From assembly GCA_002308795.1 (NCBI GenBank), contig DBVV01000048.1, forward strand, positions 22,283-51,768: DNA of 29,486 bases, given 5' to 3'. Source of the DNA: Mageeibacillus sp. UBA1255. Lineage in GTDB: Bacteria > Bacillota > Clostridia > UBA1212 > UBA1255. Made by a program: the position numbers and the translations under genes. Below are positions 1 through 8,068 of this stretch, one piece after another; positions within the stretch are counted from its first letter, which is position 1, and each line of letters begins with the position of its first letter. The notes below the pieces were generated by a model. It was not told the DNA's origin, made no database searches, and saw only the letters and a program-made list of their open reading frames with translations.

Positions 1-626
1 ACGACGCCGTCAATAACTTCTCCGAGGTTATGCGGCGGGATGTTCGTCGCCATACCTACGGCGATACCGGACGATCCGTTCACCAGCAGGTTCGGGAATC
101 TGGACGGCAATACCACCGGTTCTTCTTCGTGCTCGTCAAAGTTCGGCTTGAAATCGACCGTGTTTTTATTTATATCCGCTACCATCTCCAGGGCTATCTT
201 CGTAAGCCTTGCCTCGGTGTAACGCATCGCGGCCGGAGGGTCGTTATCGCGGGATCCGAAGTTTCCGTTTCCGTCGACGAGCACCGCCCTCATCGAGAAA
301 TCCTGCGCTAATCTGACCAGTGCGTCGTATATCGCCGCGTCTCCGTGAGGGTGATATTTACCCATAACGACACCGACCGTAGTGGCGCACTTTCTGTATG
401 CTTTATCCGGGGTGTATCCCTCTTCAAACATCGTATAAATAATACGCCTGTGAACCGGTTTAAGTCCGTCTCTTACATCAGGAACAGCCCGGTCAACGAT
501 TACGCTCATTGCGTATTCGATGAACGATTGCTTCATCTCCCTTTCGATCTCTCTCGGGATCACCTTATGCTCCGTGTGAAATGCGTCAGGGTTCTCTCCG
601 GGTCTGTTTTCCACTTCGTTTTTCAT
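1..626 (-). CDS. gyrA: DNA gyrase subunit A, N-terminal part (cut by window edge)
   Basis: GyrA is the DNA-breakage subunit of gyrase, which introduces negative supercoils with GyrB. The first 208 residues are visible; the rest lies left of the window. The reading frame runs from an ATG at 626 preceded by AAGGAGAG (637-644), a good Shine-Dalgarno. Recognisable blocks are EYAMSVIVDRAVPDVRDG, KYHPHGD, AAMRYTEAR with the expected catalytic tyrosine at Y136, and a stretch ending NIPPHN. In the quinolone pocket the sequence reads GDAAIYD (A97, A98, D101), so both positions that are often serine or threonine are alanine, while the acidic residue is kept. It has its own promoter at 665-693. It lies next to a ParB-like gene instead of gyrB, which is on the other origin arm. 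Identity is certain; the length of the full protein is unknown. Confidence 0.98.
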   Translation of the reverse strand, partial: MKNEVENRPGENPDAFHTEHKVIPREIEREMKQSFIEYAMSVIVDRAVPDVRDGLKPVHRRIIYTMFEEGYTPDKAYRKCATTVGVVMGKYHPHGDAAIYDALVRLAQDFSMRAVLVDGNGNFGSRDNDPPAAMRYTEARLTKIALEMVADINKNTVDFKPNFDEHEEEPVVLPSRFPNLLVNGSSGIAVGMATNIPPHNLGEVIDGV

Positions 627-664
627 TTTAAGTGAACTCTCCTTGTCTGGAAATTTACCGTATC

Positions 665-693
665 ATTATACGCTTTTCCGGTCCTGATTTCAA
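665..693 (-). promoter_or_regulatory. Sigma-A-type promoter of gyrA
   Basis: On the minus strand TTGAAA (688-693) and a perfect TATAAT (665-670) are separated by exactly 17 bp. The -10 ends 38 nt before the gyrA ATG, leaving a leader of about 30 nt that contains the Shine-Dalgarno. This fits transcription of gyrA independently of the gene before it. Confidence 0.85.
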
Positions 694-874
694 CCGTTTT
701 CGGGGCGTCTGGACGATCTTATTTTCGGTCAATTCCTCAAAAATGCCGTTTACGGCCCGAATAAGCGTTTCTGCATTCTCTTTCGACCCTATGTCGATTT
801 TGTATCCGAAATGCGTCAGAGCCTGTTTTAGGCCTGTTTTTGCAGATCTGTCCTAAAAACGCGTCCGTTTGCCT

Positions 875-1834
875 TTACGCTGCCTCTCGATTCTCATCCG
901 CCGTTTCCTGCGGCTTGATTTTAGGCCTTCCTCTCAGGAAAACGTTATTTCTTGCTTTGGGGACTTTGATAACGATCTCAATATCCTTATCCGAATTGCG
1001 TTGACCCGCGGAAACCTCAAGGCCGTTATTATTAGTGATCTCCACCAATTCCGCAACCGTCTTGATAAGCAGCCGGAGCCGCTCGGCATTGTCCTCCCGG
1101 TAGCTGTCGGGGTTGAATTCTTTAAGGAACTCCAGCTGATTTTTGAATTTCTCCACGATACGCATATATCCGCGCGAACAGCTGCTGTACTGGAGCTCAA
1201 GCAGTTCATTGACCCTCTCCTCGGTCCGCTCGACCGAAAGGTTCTCTTTTATCGCACATTCCGTGACGATCCTGCGCATTTTTTCGTCTCCGAGCCGGAG
1301 CAGCTGCCTGGCATGCCTTTCCGACAGCCCGCCTTCGATGATCTTTTTCCTGAGCGGTATGCTGATCCTGCCCAGTCTTAACTTGTTACATACGTATGAC
1401 TGGCTTTTCCCTATCTTTTCCGCAAGAGTTCTTTGCGTATACCGTCCCGATTCGATCATTCTTTTAAAAAAATCCGCCTCTTGAAAACAGTCGAACACGC
1501 CTTCCGTTACTCGCATCAGTTTTATAAGCGCTTCGTCTTCGTTGTTCGGGTAGCACACCACTGCCGCGATCTCCCGGACGCCTGCTTTCACGGCCATGGA
1601 GATCCTCCCCTGACCCGCAAGAAGTTCGTATTTTCCGTTACCGGTACTGATGACGCAGACCGGCGCAAGTACGCCGTTCTTTTCCATCGCTTTCATCGTC
1701 GCCTGAAAACGCTTCGCCGCCTCGCTCTGACGCGAAGAAAGCGGCCTAATTGCGCTTATCGGAATTTTAATAATGTCCTTCCCGTTCTCTGCGTTGCCTG
1801 TTTTGAAAGAAATCGCCAGTTTTTTTATCATCAT
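875..1834 (-). CDS. Divergent ParB/Noc-family DNA-binding protein
   Basis: A ParB-fold protein of about 319 residues in the position where Bacillus carries noc, directly after rsmG. A GTG further upstream (1867) would add 11 residues, but AGGAGG ends 4 nt before the ATG at 1834 and 7 nt before a second ATG at 1831, so one of these is the start. Domains: ParB N-terminal domain (about 22-125), helix-turn-helix (about 134-154, QRTLAEKIGKSQSYVCNKL) and a Noc/ParB-like C-terminal dimerisation segment (about 248-293, ending DIEIVIKVPK). The nucleotide motifs are strongly altered: canonical GERRxRA reads GQGRISM (74-80), and canonical ENxQREDLNPxEEA is replaced by residues 107-121 ending FQEAD. The parB at 20221-21102 keeps both motifs intact. 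By position it may be a nucleoid-occlusion factor, but function and binding site are unproven. A terminator after rsmG suggests it has its own promoter. Confidence 0.9.
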   Translation of the reverse strand: MMIKKLAISFKTGNAENGKDIIKIPISAIRPLSSRQSEAAKRFQATMKAMEKNGVLAPVCVISTGNGKYELLAGQGRISMAVKAGVREIAAVVCYPNNEDEALIKLMRVTEGVFDCFQEADFFKRMIESGRYTQRTLAEKIGKSQSYVCNKLRLGRISIPLRKKIIEGGLSERHARQLLRLGDEKMRRIVTECAIKENLSVERTEERVNELLELQYSSCSRGYMRIVEKFKNQLEFLKEFNPDSYREDNAERLRLLIKTVAELVEITNNNGLEVSAGQRNSDKDIEIVIKVPKARNNVFLRGRPKIKPQETADENREAA

Positions 1835-1867
1835 ATGACCTCCTCTTTTTTTCTGCGGCCGTAACAC

Positions 1868-2029
1868 TGATCCACACGCGACCGCTTTTTATTGGCGCAG
1901 AGCTATTTATACTACGTTTCCCGAAAAAATAAAACAAAAAAATATCGACAAATCCCGACGTTTTACATCGTTTTTCTACCGCGTTTTATTTGTTTTTGCT
2001 GATTATCGTCCTCACATCGCTATAAACGG
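1868..2029 (-). promoter_or_regulatory. Probable promoter/leader region of the ParB-like gene
   Basis: AT-rich spacer between the rsmG terminator and the ParB-like gene. A -10-like TATAAA occurs on the minus strand at 1906-1911. Upstream of it only weak T-rich -35 candidates are present (for example TTTTAT at 17 bp or TTGTTT at 20 bp), so the exact promoter is uncertain. No other gene or repeat is seen here. Confidence 0.4.
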
Positions 2030-2062
2030 AAAAAGCCGCCCGAAGGCGGCAAAAATTTTTTT
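2030..2062 (-). terminator. Intrinsic terminator after rsmG, possibly bidirectional
   Basis: On the minus strand a perfect 6-bp stem GCCGCC-TTCG-GGCGGC (2035-2050) with a stable UUCG tetraloop is followed by TTTTT (2034-2030). The plus strand has a run of seven T a few bases past the same hairpin, so it may also stop plus-strand transcripts. It begins 34 nt after the rsmG stop and closes the left-arm operon. Confidence 0.88.
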
Positions 2063-2083
2063 GTGTCCCTCTTTCCGGACAGT

Positions 2084-2800
2084 TTACAGCGGCTGTCTGG
2101 AGGGAACACCTGCTTTTCGCGGATAACGCGGCGGTGTTTCGGCTATTTTATTGACACATATTATCCTGCGGACAAGTTTTTGCGTTTCCCCGATCTCGAA
2201 AACGTCGTCTGCTTCCGTCTCGCCTCCGAGTACTTTAACTGCGCGGCTGAATTCTTCTTCCGCCGGGCCTTTCATCGCAATAAAACAGCCGCTCTTTCTT
2301 ACCAGGGGGATGCAATATTCGGATAATATGTTCATCGGTGCTACGGCCCTGGCAACGGCGATATCGTATTTTTCCCGGTATTTTCCGTTTTTTCCGGCGT
2401 CTTCCGCCCTCGCGTGTACCGTTGTCACGCCGCTGAGCCCCAGCTGTCCGATCACGTTGTCAAGAAATCCGAGCCTTTTTTTCAGTGAATCCAGCAGTGT
2501 GATATTTATTTCGGGCCGCATTATTTTTATCGGTATCCCGGGGAATCCGGCTCCCGTCCCGACGTCAACGAGCGTCACCGCTCCGTCTTTTTTTCCTTCG
2601 TTCGCGATCCGTTCACATATCCTGTCGATATACGGCAATATCGTCAGGCTGTCTGCGAAATGCCGTAGCGCTACCTCGTCGGGCTCCGTTATCGCCGTAA
2701 GGTTCATCACTTCGTTCCATTCCACGAGCAAATTATAGTATTTTTCGAATTTTTCCGCCTGTTCTGCCGTAAGATCACCGGAAATAATACTAAGATCCAT
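2084..2800 (-). CDS. rsmG: 16S rRNA (guanine527-N7)-methyltransferase RsmG (GidB)
   Basis: RsmG uses S-adenosylmethionine to methylate N7 of a conserved guanine in the 530 loop of 16S rRNA; its loss is linked to low-level streptomycin resistance in several bacteria. At 238 residues it has the usual length. Visible marks are the N-terminal WNEVMNLTAI and RHFADSL segments, the SAM-binding motif LVDVGTGAGFPGIP, the acidic LLDSL strand, and ARAVAPM. The ATG follows GAAGGA, which lies inside the last codons of mnmG; the two genes are 5 bp apart and probably translationally coupled. It is the last gene before a strong terminator. The final 15 or so residues (TPPRYPRKAGVPSRQ) are basic and not typical of the core family. 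Confidence 0.97.
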   Translation of the reverse strand: MDLSIISGDLTAEQAEKFEKYYNLLVEWNEVMNLTAITEPDEVALRHFADSLTILPYIDRICERIANEGKKDGAVTLVDVGTGAGFPGIPIKIMRPEINITLLDSLKKRLGFLDNVIGQLGLSGVTTVHARAEDAGKNGKYREKYDIAVARAVAPMNILSEYCIPLVRKSGCFIAMKGPAEEEFSRAVKVLGGETEADDVFEIGETQKLVRRIICVNKIAETPPRYPRKAGVPSRQPL

Positions 2801-2805
2801 CGCTG

Positions 2806-4776
2806 TTATCCTTCCGGCGGTTTAGCCGCGTCAAATCTTTTTATATAAACCATCAACGATGCCACGTCAGCCGGAGAAACGCCGGTGATGCGCATCGCCT
2901 GCCCGATCGATGCAGGCCTGATCCTGCCTAATTTCTCACGAGCCTCGTTGCTGATGCTCGGAACCAGAGAATAATCTATTGACGCCGGTATCATCTGCCT
3001 CTCGCGACGCCTGAACTGTTCGACCTGCGCCAGCTCACGCTGGATATACCCGCTGTATTTGACCACGATCTCGACCTGTTCCGCCTCTACAGGAGAAAGA
3101 TGCCCGAGCTCACTCATATCCGGAAGGATTGTCCGCAGCATTTCGAGGGTCAGTTCCGGTCTTCTAAGAAGATCTGCCGCGCTCGCACCTGCCCGCAGCT
3201 CCGTACTGCCAGAAGAACGCAAAAATGCATTGACCTCCGCAGTCGGACCGACGAACGTTGTCCCGAGCTTTTCGACGGCCGCTCCGATCCTCTCCTGCCT
3301 TTCGACAAACCGCCTGTACCTTTTCTCCGGGATAAGTCCGATCCGGTACCCTTTTTCCGTGAGCCGCGCATCTGCGTTATCCTGACGGAGCAGAAGCCTG
3401 TATTCCGCGCGCGACGTCATCATTCTGTACGGCTCCTTCGTTCCTCTTGTCACGAGGTCGTCGATCAGGACACCTATATATGCTTCGCTGCGGTCAAGCA
3501 CCAGCGGTTCTTTTCCTTTGAGCTTCATTGCCGCGTTGATCCCGGCCATGAGCCCCTGTCCGGCCGCTTCCTCGTACCCGGACGAGCCGTTGATCTGCCC
3601 TGCGCAGAACAGCCCTTCTGCGAGCTTGCTTTCTAATGAGAGTTTAAGTTCTCTGGCGTCAATAGCGTCGTATTCTATCGCGTATGCAGGCCGCATCACT
3701 CCCGCGTGCTCCAGCCCCGGGATGGTATGGACGAAATCAAGCTGGACGTCTTCGGGGAGGCTCGAGGACAATCCCTGAAGGTATACTTCTTCTGTCTCCC
3801 TGCCGAGCGGTTCTAAGAAGATCTGGTGCCTGTCCTTATCCGCAAATCGCATGATCTTGTCCTCGATCGACGGACAATACCTCGGTCCCACTCCTTCTAT
3901 CATTCCGTTGAAAAGCGGCGATCTGTGGAGATTTTTTTTGATTATTTCGTGTGTTTTATCGTTTGTGTGCGTCAGGTAGCACGGTATCTGCCTTCCTCCG
4001 CCCGCGACGCCCCTCGGGTCCGGATCTCCCTCCGGATCGAACTGGAAAGTAAACGGAGGTTCGTCACCCTCCTGAACGTCGGTCAGGGAATAATCGATCG
4101 TAAGGCCGTTGACCCTGGGCGGAGTGCCCGTCTTCAGCCGTATTATAGTATGTCCAAGCCTTTTCAGGCTCTCAGAAAGCCGGTTTGCCGGAAATTGACC
4201 GTCCGGACCGCTGCTGTACGAGTTTTCTCCGACGATAACGCGCCCTTTCAGGTACGTTCCGGTGCATGCTATCACGCATTTACACTTGTAAAAGGCTCCG
4301 AGATGGGTCACGATCCCGCATACGCGAGGTTTTTCTCCGCTTTTTTCGTCTCCGTAGCCGTTTTCGGTGACGATCTCGACGATCTCTGCCTGTTTCAGGT
4401 CAAGATTCGGCGTAGTTTCCAGTTCGTGCTTCATGAATATCTGGTATTGGCGCCTGTCTATCTGCGCGCGCGGAGAATAGACCGCCGGACCCTTGGCCCT
4501 GTTAAGAAATCTGACCTGTATCGCCGTAGCGTCCGCAGCCCTGCCCATTGTACCGCCAAGAGCATCGATCTCGCGAACCAGCTGTCCTTTCGCTGTCCCG
4601 CCGATGCTGGGATTGCACGCCATATTCGCGATGCCGTCGAGCGTAACGGCAAATACCACCGTCTTCATGCCCAGCCGCGCTGCAGCAAGAGCGGCCTCGC
4701 ATCCCGCGTGTCCTGCGCCGATGACGGCAACATCGTATTCTCCAAAACATCTTCTTTCGGCTGAAATCTCGCTCAT
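2806..4776 (-). CDS. mnmG: tRNA uridine-34 carboxymethylaminomethyl-modifying FAD enzyme MnmG (GidA)
   Basis: MnmG works with MnmE to build the (carboxymethyl)aminomethyl group on C5 of the wobble uridine in tRNAs that read split codon boxes, using FAD, NADH, glycine or ammonium and a folate one-carbon unit. The 656 residues are slightly more than the usual 620-630. N-terminal Rossmann motif GAGHAGCEAA, the CNPSIGG block, CTGTYLKGRV, KTGTPPRV, the cysteine block RYCPSIEDK, and the C-terminal helical domain with GVSPADVASLMVYIKR are all present. The start at 4776 is 3 bp after the mnmE stop, with only a weak ribosome-binding site (GGTAAG), suggesting coupling to mnmE. It belongs to the minus-strand operon running toward rsmG. 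Confidence 0.98.
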   Translation of the reverse strand: MSEISAERRCFGEYDVAVIGAGHAGCEAALAAARLGMKTVVFAVTLDGIANMACNPSIGGTAKGQLVREIDALGGTMGRAADATAIQVRFLNRAKGPAVYSPRAQIDRRQYQIFMKHELETTPNLDLKQAEIVEIVTENGYGDEKSGEKPRVCGIVTHLGAFYKCKCVIACTGTYLKGRVIVGENSYSSGPDGQFPANRLSESLKRLGHTIIRLKTGTPPRVNGLTIDYSLTDVQEGDEPPFTFQFDPEGDPDPRGVAGGGRQIPCYLTHTNDKTHEIIKKNLHRSPLFNGMIEGVGPRYCPSIEDKIMRFADKDRHQIFLEPLGRETEEVYLQGLSSSLPEDVQLDFVHTIPGLEHAGVMRPAYAIEYDAIDARELKLSLESKLAEGLFCAGQINGSSGYEEAAGQGLMAGINAAMKLKGKEPLVLDRSEAYIGVLIDDLVTRGTKEPYRMMTSRAEYRLLLRQDNADARLTEKGYRIGLIPEKRYRRFVERQERIGAAVEKLGTTFVGPTAEVNAFLRSSGSTELRAGASAADLLRRPELTLEMLRTILPDMSELGHLSPVEAEQVEIVVKYSGYIQRELAQVEQFRRRERQMIPASIDYSLVPSISNEAREKLGRIRPASIGQAMRITGVSPADVASLMVYIKRFDAAKPPEG

Positions 4777-4779
4777 ATT

Positions 4780-6273
4780 TTACTTACCCAAACAGAATTT
4801 GCTGAAAATCATATCGATAACGTCGTCCGTCACGTTCCGGCCGGTTATCTCTCCCAGCGCCTGTGCGCATTCCCACACGTCGTACGCGATGAGGTCGAGC
4901 GGGCTTTTTTTCGCTGCTGATACGGCTGCACGGTCAATAGCTTCAATGGCGCGGTTTACAAGGTCTTTATGCCTCTCTTCTATCAGGATCGCTCCTCCGC
5001 TCCCGGCGCCGTGCTGCTCCAGGTACGCTTTTATCCTCCCGGAAATCAACGCCGCCCCGCCGTTTTTAACGGAAATATACATAATTTCTTCGGGCCGGGG
5101 CAGTTTTTCGGCAGAAATACGGCTGTTTTCCGCCGTCAATGCTCTTTCGAGCCCGGTTTTATATGCGCAAAGCGCCTCTTCATTCAAAAGATCACATTTA
5201 TTGACCGCTAAAATCACGTTTTTCGCGTCAATATCTGTGCAAAACCTCTCAAATGCTGCCAGTTCGGCGTCGAAATCGGCGGTAGGATCGAGAAGATATA
5301 TGATAATGTCCGCCTTTGATGCCTCGCTAAGCGCGCGCTCTACGCCGATCTTTTCGACCGGATCATCGGCATCCCTGAGTCCGGCCGTATCGGTCAGGAT
5401 CACGGGAAAGCCCGAAATATCCATTGACTCCTCCAGCGTATCGCGCGTTGTCCCCGGAATATCCGTGACGATCGCTCTGCCGAAGCCGAGAAGCCCGTTC
5501 AAAAGCGACGATTTTCCTGCGTTCGGCCTTCCGGAGATCGCCACCCGCAGCCCTTCGCGCACGATCCGCCCCTGCTCATACGTTTCCGCCAGTTTCTTAA
5601 GCGCGTCACGTGTTTTTTCCAGCGACATCAATGCTTCTGTTATTATCTGTTCGTCCTCGTCGTATTCGGGATAATCTATCGCAACTTCAAGGCGGGCAAG
5701 CGTTTCGCCTATCATTTCCGCGTGGCTGCTTATAAGAGCACCGAGCGTTCCGGACATCTGCTCCATTGCCGCCTTCCGGCTTTCTTCCGTACGCGCCTGT
5801 ATCAATCCCGCCACCGCTTCGGCCTGCGTGAGATCGATCCGTCCGTTTAAAAATGCTCTTTTCGTGAATTCTCCCGGTTCAGCCGGTCTGACTCCCGCCT
5901 TAAACAGTATTGCAAGGACACGCCGCATAACGGCCGTGCCGCCGTGGGTGTTTATTTCCACAACGTCTTCGCCCGTATACGAGCGCGGCGAACGCATGAC
6001 AGATACGAGACACTCGTCGACAAATTCCGGTATATCGCCGCTTTCCGTTTCGCTAAACGACTCCGGATCGAAAATATACCCGTGTTTCAGCGTAAAAGCA
6101 GACATACGGACCACATCATGTGCAGTCCGTATGCGGTAATCATCTCGGTTTGTTCTTCGAGACGCAAAAACACCATCCACCAGAGCTATCGCATCAGGTC
6201 CGCTGACGCGGATTATGCCTATTCCGCCGCTCCCGGGTGGAGTGGAGATTGCGCCGATAGTATCACTGTTCAT
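4780..6273 (-). CDS. mnmE: tRNA modification GTPase MnmE (TrmE/ThdF)
   Basis: MnmE is the GTPase partner of MnmG in wobble-uridine modification; it binds 5-formyltetrahydrofolate with its N-terminal domain and dimerises through its G domain. Motifs in order: N-terminal IGIIRVSG and EPGEFTKRAFLNGRIDL, G1 GRPNAGKSS, G2 GTTRDT, G3 DTAGL, G4 NKCD, and the C-terminal FCLGK with the essential cysteine four residues from the end. The protein has 497 residues, about 40 more than usual; the extra length seems to lie in the N-terminal domain (about residues 38-85) and in the later G domain (about 385-402). It is 22 bp downstream of khpB and 3 bp upstream of mnmG in the same operon. Confidence 0.98.
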   Translation of the reverse strand: MNSDTIGAISTPPGSGGIGIIRVSGPDAIALVDGVFASRRTNRDDYRIRTAHDVVRMSAFTLKHGYIFDPESFSETESGDIPEFVDECLVSVMRSPRSYTGEDVVEINTHGGTAVMRRVLAILFKAGVRPAEPGEFTKRAFLNGRIDLTQAEAVAGLIQARTEESRKAAMEQMSGTLGALISSHAEMIGETLARLEVAIDYPEYDEDEQIITEALMSLEKTRDALKKLAETYEQGRIVREGLRVAISGRPNAGKSSLLNGLLGFGRAIVTDIPGTTRDTLEESMDISGFPVILTDTAGLRDADDPVEKIGVERALSEASKADIIIYLLDPTADFDAELAAFERFCTDIDAKNVILAVNKCDLLNEEALCAYKTGLERALTAENSRISAEKLPRPEEIMYISVKNGGAALISGRIKAYLEQHGAGSGGAILIEERHKDLVNRAIEAIDRAAVSAAKKSPLDLIAYDVWECAQALGEITGRNVTDDVIDMIFSKFCLGK

Positions 6274-6295
6274 TGTTCATCGCATCATCCGCGGA

Positions 6296-6958
6296 TCAAA
6301 ATACTTTAACGTAAGGCTTCGGCTTAACGACGACGTAGCGGTTGGGCTCTTCGCCTTCGCTTTCGGTAATTACACGGGTGTTGCCCTGGAGCGCTGTATG
6401 AATGATCCTGCGCTCGATCGCAGGCATCGCGGCCATCGGTACCGGTTTTTTAAATTTAGCAGCTTTGGAAGCAGCGCGGTTAGCCATACTGATCAGCGTC
6501 TGCTCGCGATGTTTGCGGTAATCCGCAACGTCAACGCTCACTCGCACGTAATCACCGCCGTCTTTATTAGCGGCAACGCTCGCAAGCGTATTTATCGCGT
6601 AAAGCGTATCCCCGTGCTTTCCGATAAGATAAGCCACGTCTTCTCCGGTGATGTCAACTTTAATGACCGTCTGTCCGTCCTCTTCTTCTTCACGAATGTA
6701 AAATTTAACGTCCGAATCATCAGAATCTTTGCAGGATTCCAGAAGAAAATCGATAAATTCCGTTACTCTGCGTATGGGAGAAATGCTTTCGGTAACGCGG
6801 ACAACGGCATCTCTGCCACCTACTATACCAAGCACCGCTTTCGCGCCGCTGTCAAGTATCTCCACATCAACGTCTTCCTGTTCCAACCCAAGCTCTGTCA
6901 ATGCCAGTTCAATGGCTTCCTCCACTGTTTTCGCTGATTTTTCTACGGATCTTGCCAT
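6296..6958 (-). CDS. khpB: RNA-binding protein KhpB (Jag/EloR, Jag-N + KH + R3H)
   Basis: KhpB is a cytoplasmic RNA-binding protein that pairs with KhpA and affects cell elongation and RNA regulation in Gram-positive bacteria. Three domains are seen: an N-terminal Jag-N domain (KTVEEAIELALTELG...VLGIVGGRDA), a KH domain with the GxxG loop as IGKHG, and an R3H domain with ERRIIHTALQ. A GTG at 6967 is also in frame but AAGGAA is directly against it, whereas the ATG at 6958 has that Shine-Dalgarno 9 nt upstream, so 6958 is preferred (220 residues). The start is 1 bp after the yidC TGA, the classic yidC-khpB coupling. Confidence 0.95.
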   Translation of the reverse strand: MARSVEKSAKTVEEAIELALTELGLEQEDVDVEILDSGAKAVLGIVGGRDAVVRVTESISPIRRVTEFIDFLLESCKDSDDSDVKFYIREEEEDGQTVIKVDITGEDVAYLIGKHGDTLYAINTLASVAANKDGGDYVRVSVDVADYRKHREQTLISMANRAASKAAKFKKPVPMAAMPAIERRIIHTALQGNTRVITESEGEEPNRYVVVKPKPYVKVF

Positions 6959-6959
6959 C

Positions 6960-7838
6960 TCAGACACTTCCTTCCTTCTTCTTTATGTTGAACAGCTTTT
7001 TAATAAGGATCGTCTGCAGGATATTGAAAATATTGCTCACGGTCCAGTAAAAACCAAGTCCGGCCGGGACAAGGAACGCGATAACTAACGTCATCAGCGG
7101 CAGGAATTTGGTTATCCCCGCCAGTCCCGCCATCGGAGAAGGCTCGCTGTCTTTTTTCTTTTTCTTGGGGCCGTTATTGATACGGTCCGTGATCCACATC
7201 TGAAGATAAGACGTTCCTACGGCTAAGAGCGGTATAAGCAGAAGCGGTACGTAGACCTTCCACTGGTCGCCGTACTCCCAGAACTGGAATTTCGGCGTAA
7301 GACCGAGGTCAAATATCTTCAGAAATCTGGTGTTTATAAGCTGGCTTCCCGCACCCGCGATCTCGTGGAATTTATCCACGTAGCCGTCAAGGAAAAACGC
7401 GTTTATACTGATCTCGTCGTTTACCGTCTTCCCAAGCCCGACAATAAAATCTTTAAGTCTGTTAATAGTATCGGATGCGAGGCCGACAATATAAGTAAGG
7501 GGCTGGCGTACGATCTGGTAGATGATCAGAATAAGCGGAAGCTGAATAAGCATAGGCAGGCAGCCGCTCATAGGACTTATATTATACTTGGAATATAAGT
7601 TCATCTGCTCTTCCTGCATCTTTTTATTATCGCCCTTGTATTTGTTCTTCAGCGCTTCCAGCTCCGGAGCGATAGCCTGCTGGCGTTCCATGCTTCTCTG
7701 CTGTTTAACGCTAAGAGGAAGCAGGATCAATTTAACAAAAATAGTAAATACAATAATAGCCATTCCATAGTTGTGGAATGCCAGATTATTGTATATAAAT
7801 TCCATCAAAACCCCGAAGGGTCTCGCAATAAAATTCAT
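6960..7838 (-). CDS. yidC: Membrane protein insertase YidC (SpoIIIJ/OxaA type)
   Basis: YidC inserts and folds membrane proteins alone or with SecYEG. At 292 residues it is the short Gram-positive form without the large periplasmic domain. About five membrane segments can be seen, starting at roughly 22-44, with conserved PMSGCLPMLIQLPLI and the C-terminal FLVPAGLGFYWTVSN. The hydrophilic-groove charge is lysine (K36, in FVKLILLPL) where SpoIIIJ of Bacillus has arginine. The N-terminus lacks the lipobox cysteine of Bacillus homologues. A basic loop KKKKK precedes the last membrane segments. The start has AAAGG about 12 nt upstream, which overlaps the yidD stop region. It sits in the rpmH-rnpA-yidD-yidC-khpB order typical of the family. 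Confidence 0.97.
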   Translation of the reverse strand: MNFIARPFGVLMEFIYNNLAFHNYGMAIIVFTIFVKLILLPLSVKQQRSMERQQAIAPELEALKNKYKGDNKKMQEEQMNLYSKYNISPMSGCLPMLIQLPLILIIYQIVRQPLTYIVGLASDTINRLKDFIVGLGKTVNDEISINAFFLDGYVDKFHEIAGAGSQLINTRFLKIFDLGLTPKFQFWEYGDQWKVYVPLLLIPLLAVGTSYLQMWITDRINNGPKKKKKDSEPSPMAGLAGITKFLPLMTLVIAFLVPAGLGFYWTVSNIFNILQTILIKKLFNIKKKEGSV

Positions 7839-7855
7839 GCTTTAAACTTACCTTT

Positions 7856-8068
7856 CTAAGGAACCGGATCGTATCCGCACTTACCGAACGGGTTGCACCT
7901 CAGTATTCTGTACGCGGCAAGCGCCCCCCCTTTAAATACCCCGTGCTTGCGTATGGCCTGAACGGCATACTCACTGCAGGTCGGATAAAACCTGCAGCAC
8001 GGTTTCTTCAGGGGAGATATATATTTTTGATACGCTTTAATGGGCGCTACGAAGGCTTCTCTGAGCAT
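7856..8068 (-). CDS. yidD: Membrane protein insertion efficiency factor YidD
   Basis: YidD is a small membrane-associated protein that helps YidC-dependent insertion. The 70 residues show the family signature: PIKAYQKYISPL, CCRFYPTCSEYAVQAIRKHG and RILRCNPFGKCGYDPVP, with the conserved cysteines. It overlaps the 3' end of rnpA by 22 bp and ends 17 bp before yidC, so it is clearly co-translated with both. Confidence 0.97.
   Translation of the reverse strand: MLREAFVAPIKAYQKYISPLKKPCCRFYPTCSEYAVQAIRKHGVFKGGALAAYRILRCNPFGKCGYDPVP

Noticed and set aside
3826..4764. 312-codon plus-strand open frame
   Set aside because: Fully antisense to mnmG with a basic, unpatterned translation.
4493..5674. 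393-codon open frame on the plus strand across mnmG and mnmE
   Set aside because: Antisense to two certain genes, Ser/Ala-rich low-complexity translation with no family resemblance; a frame shadow of the minus-strand codon bias.
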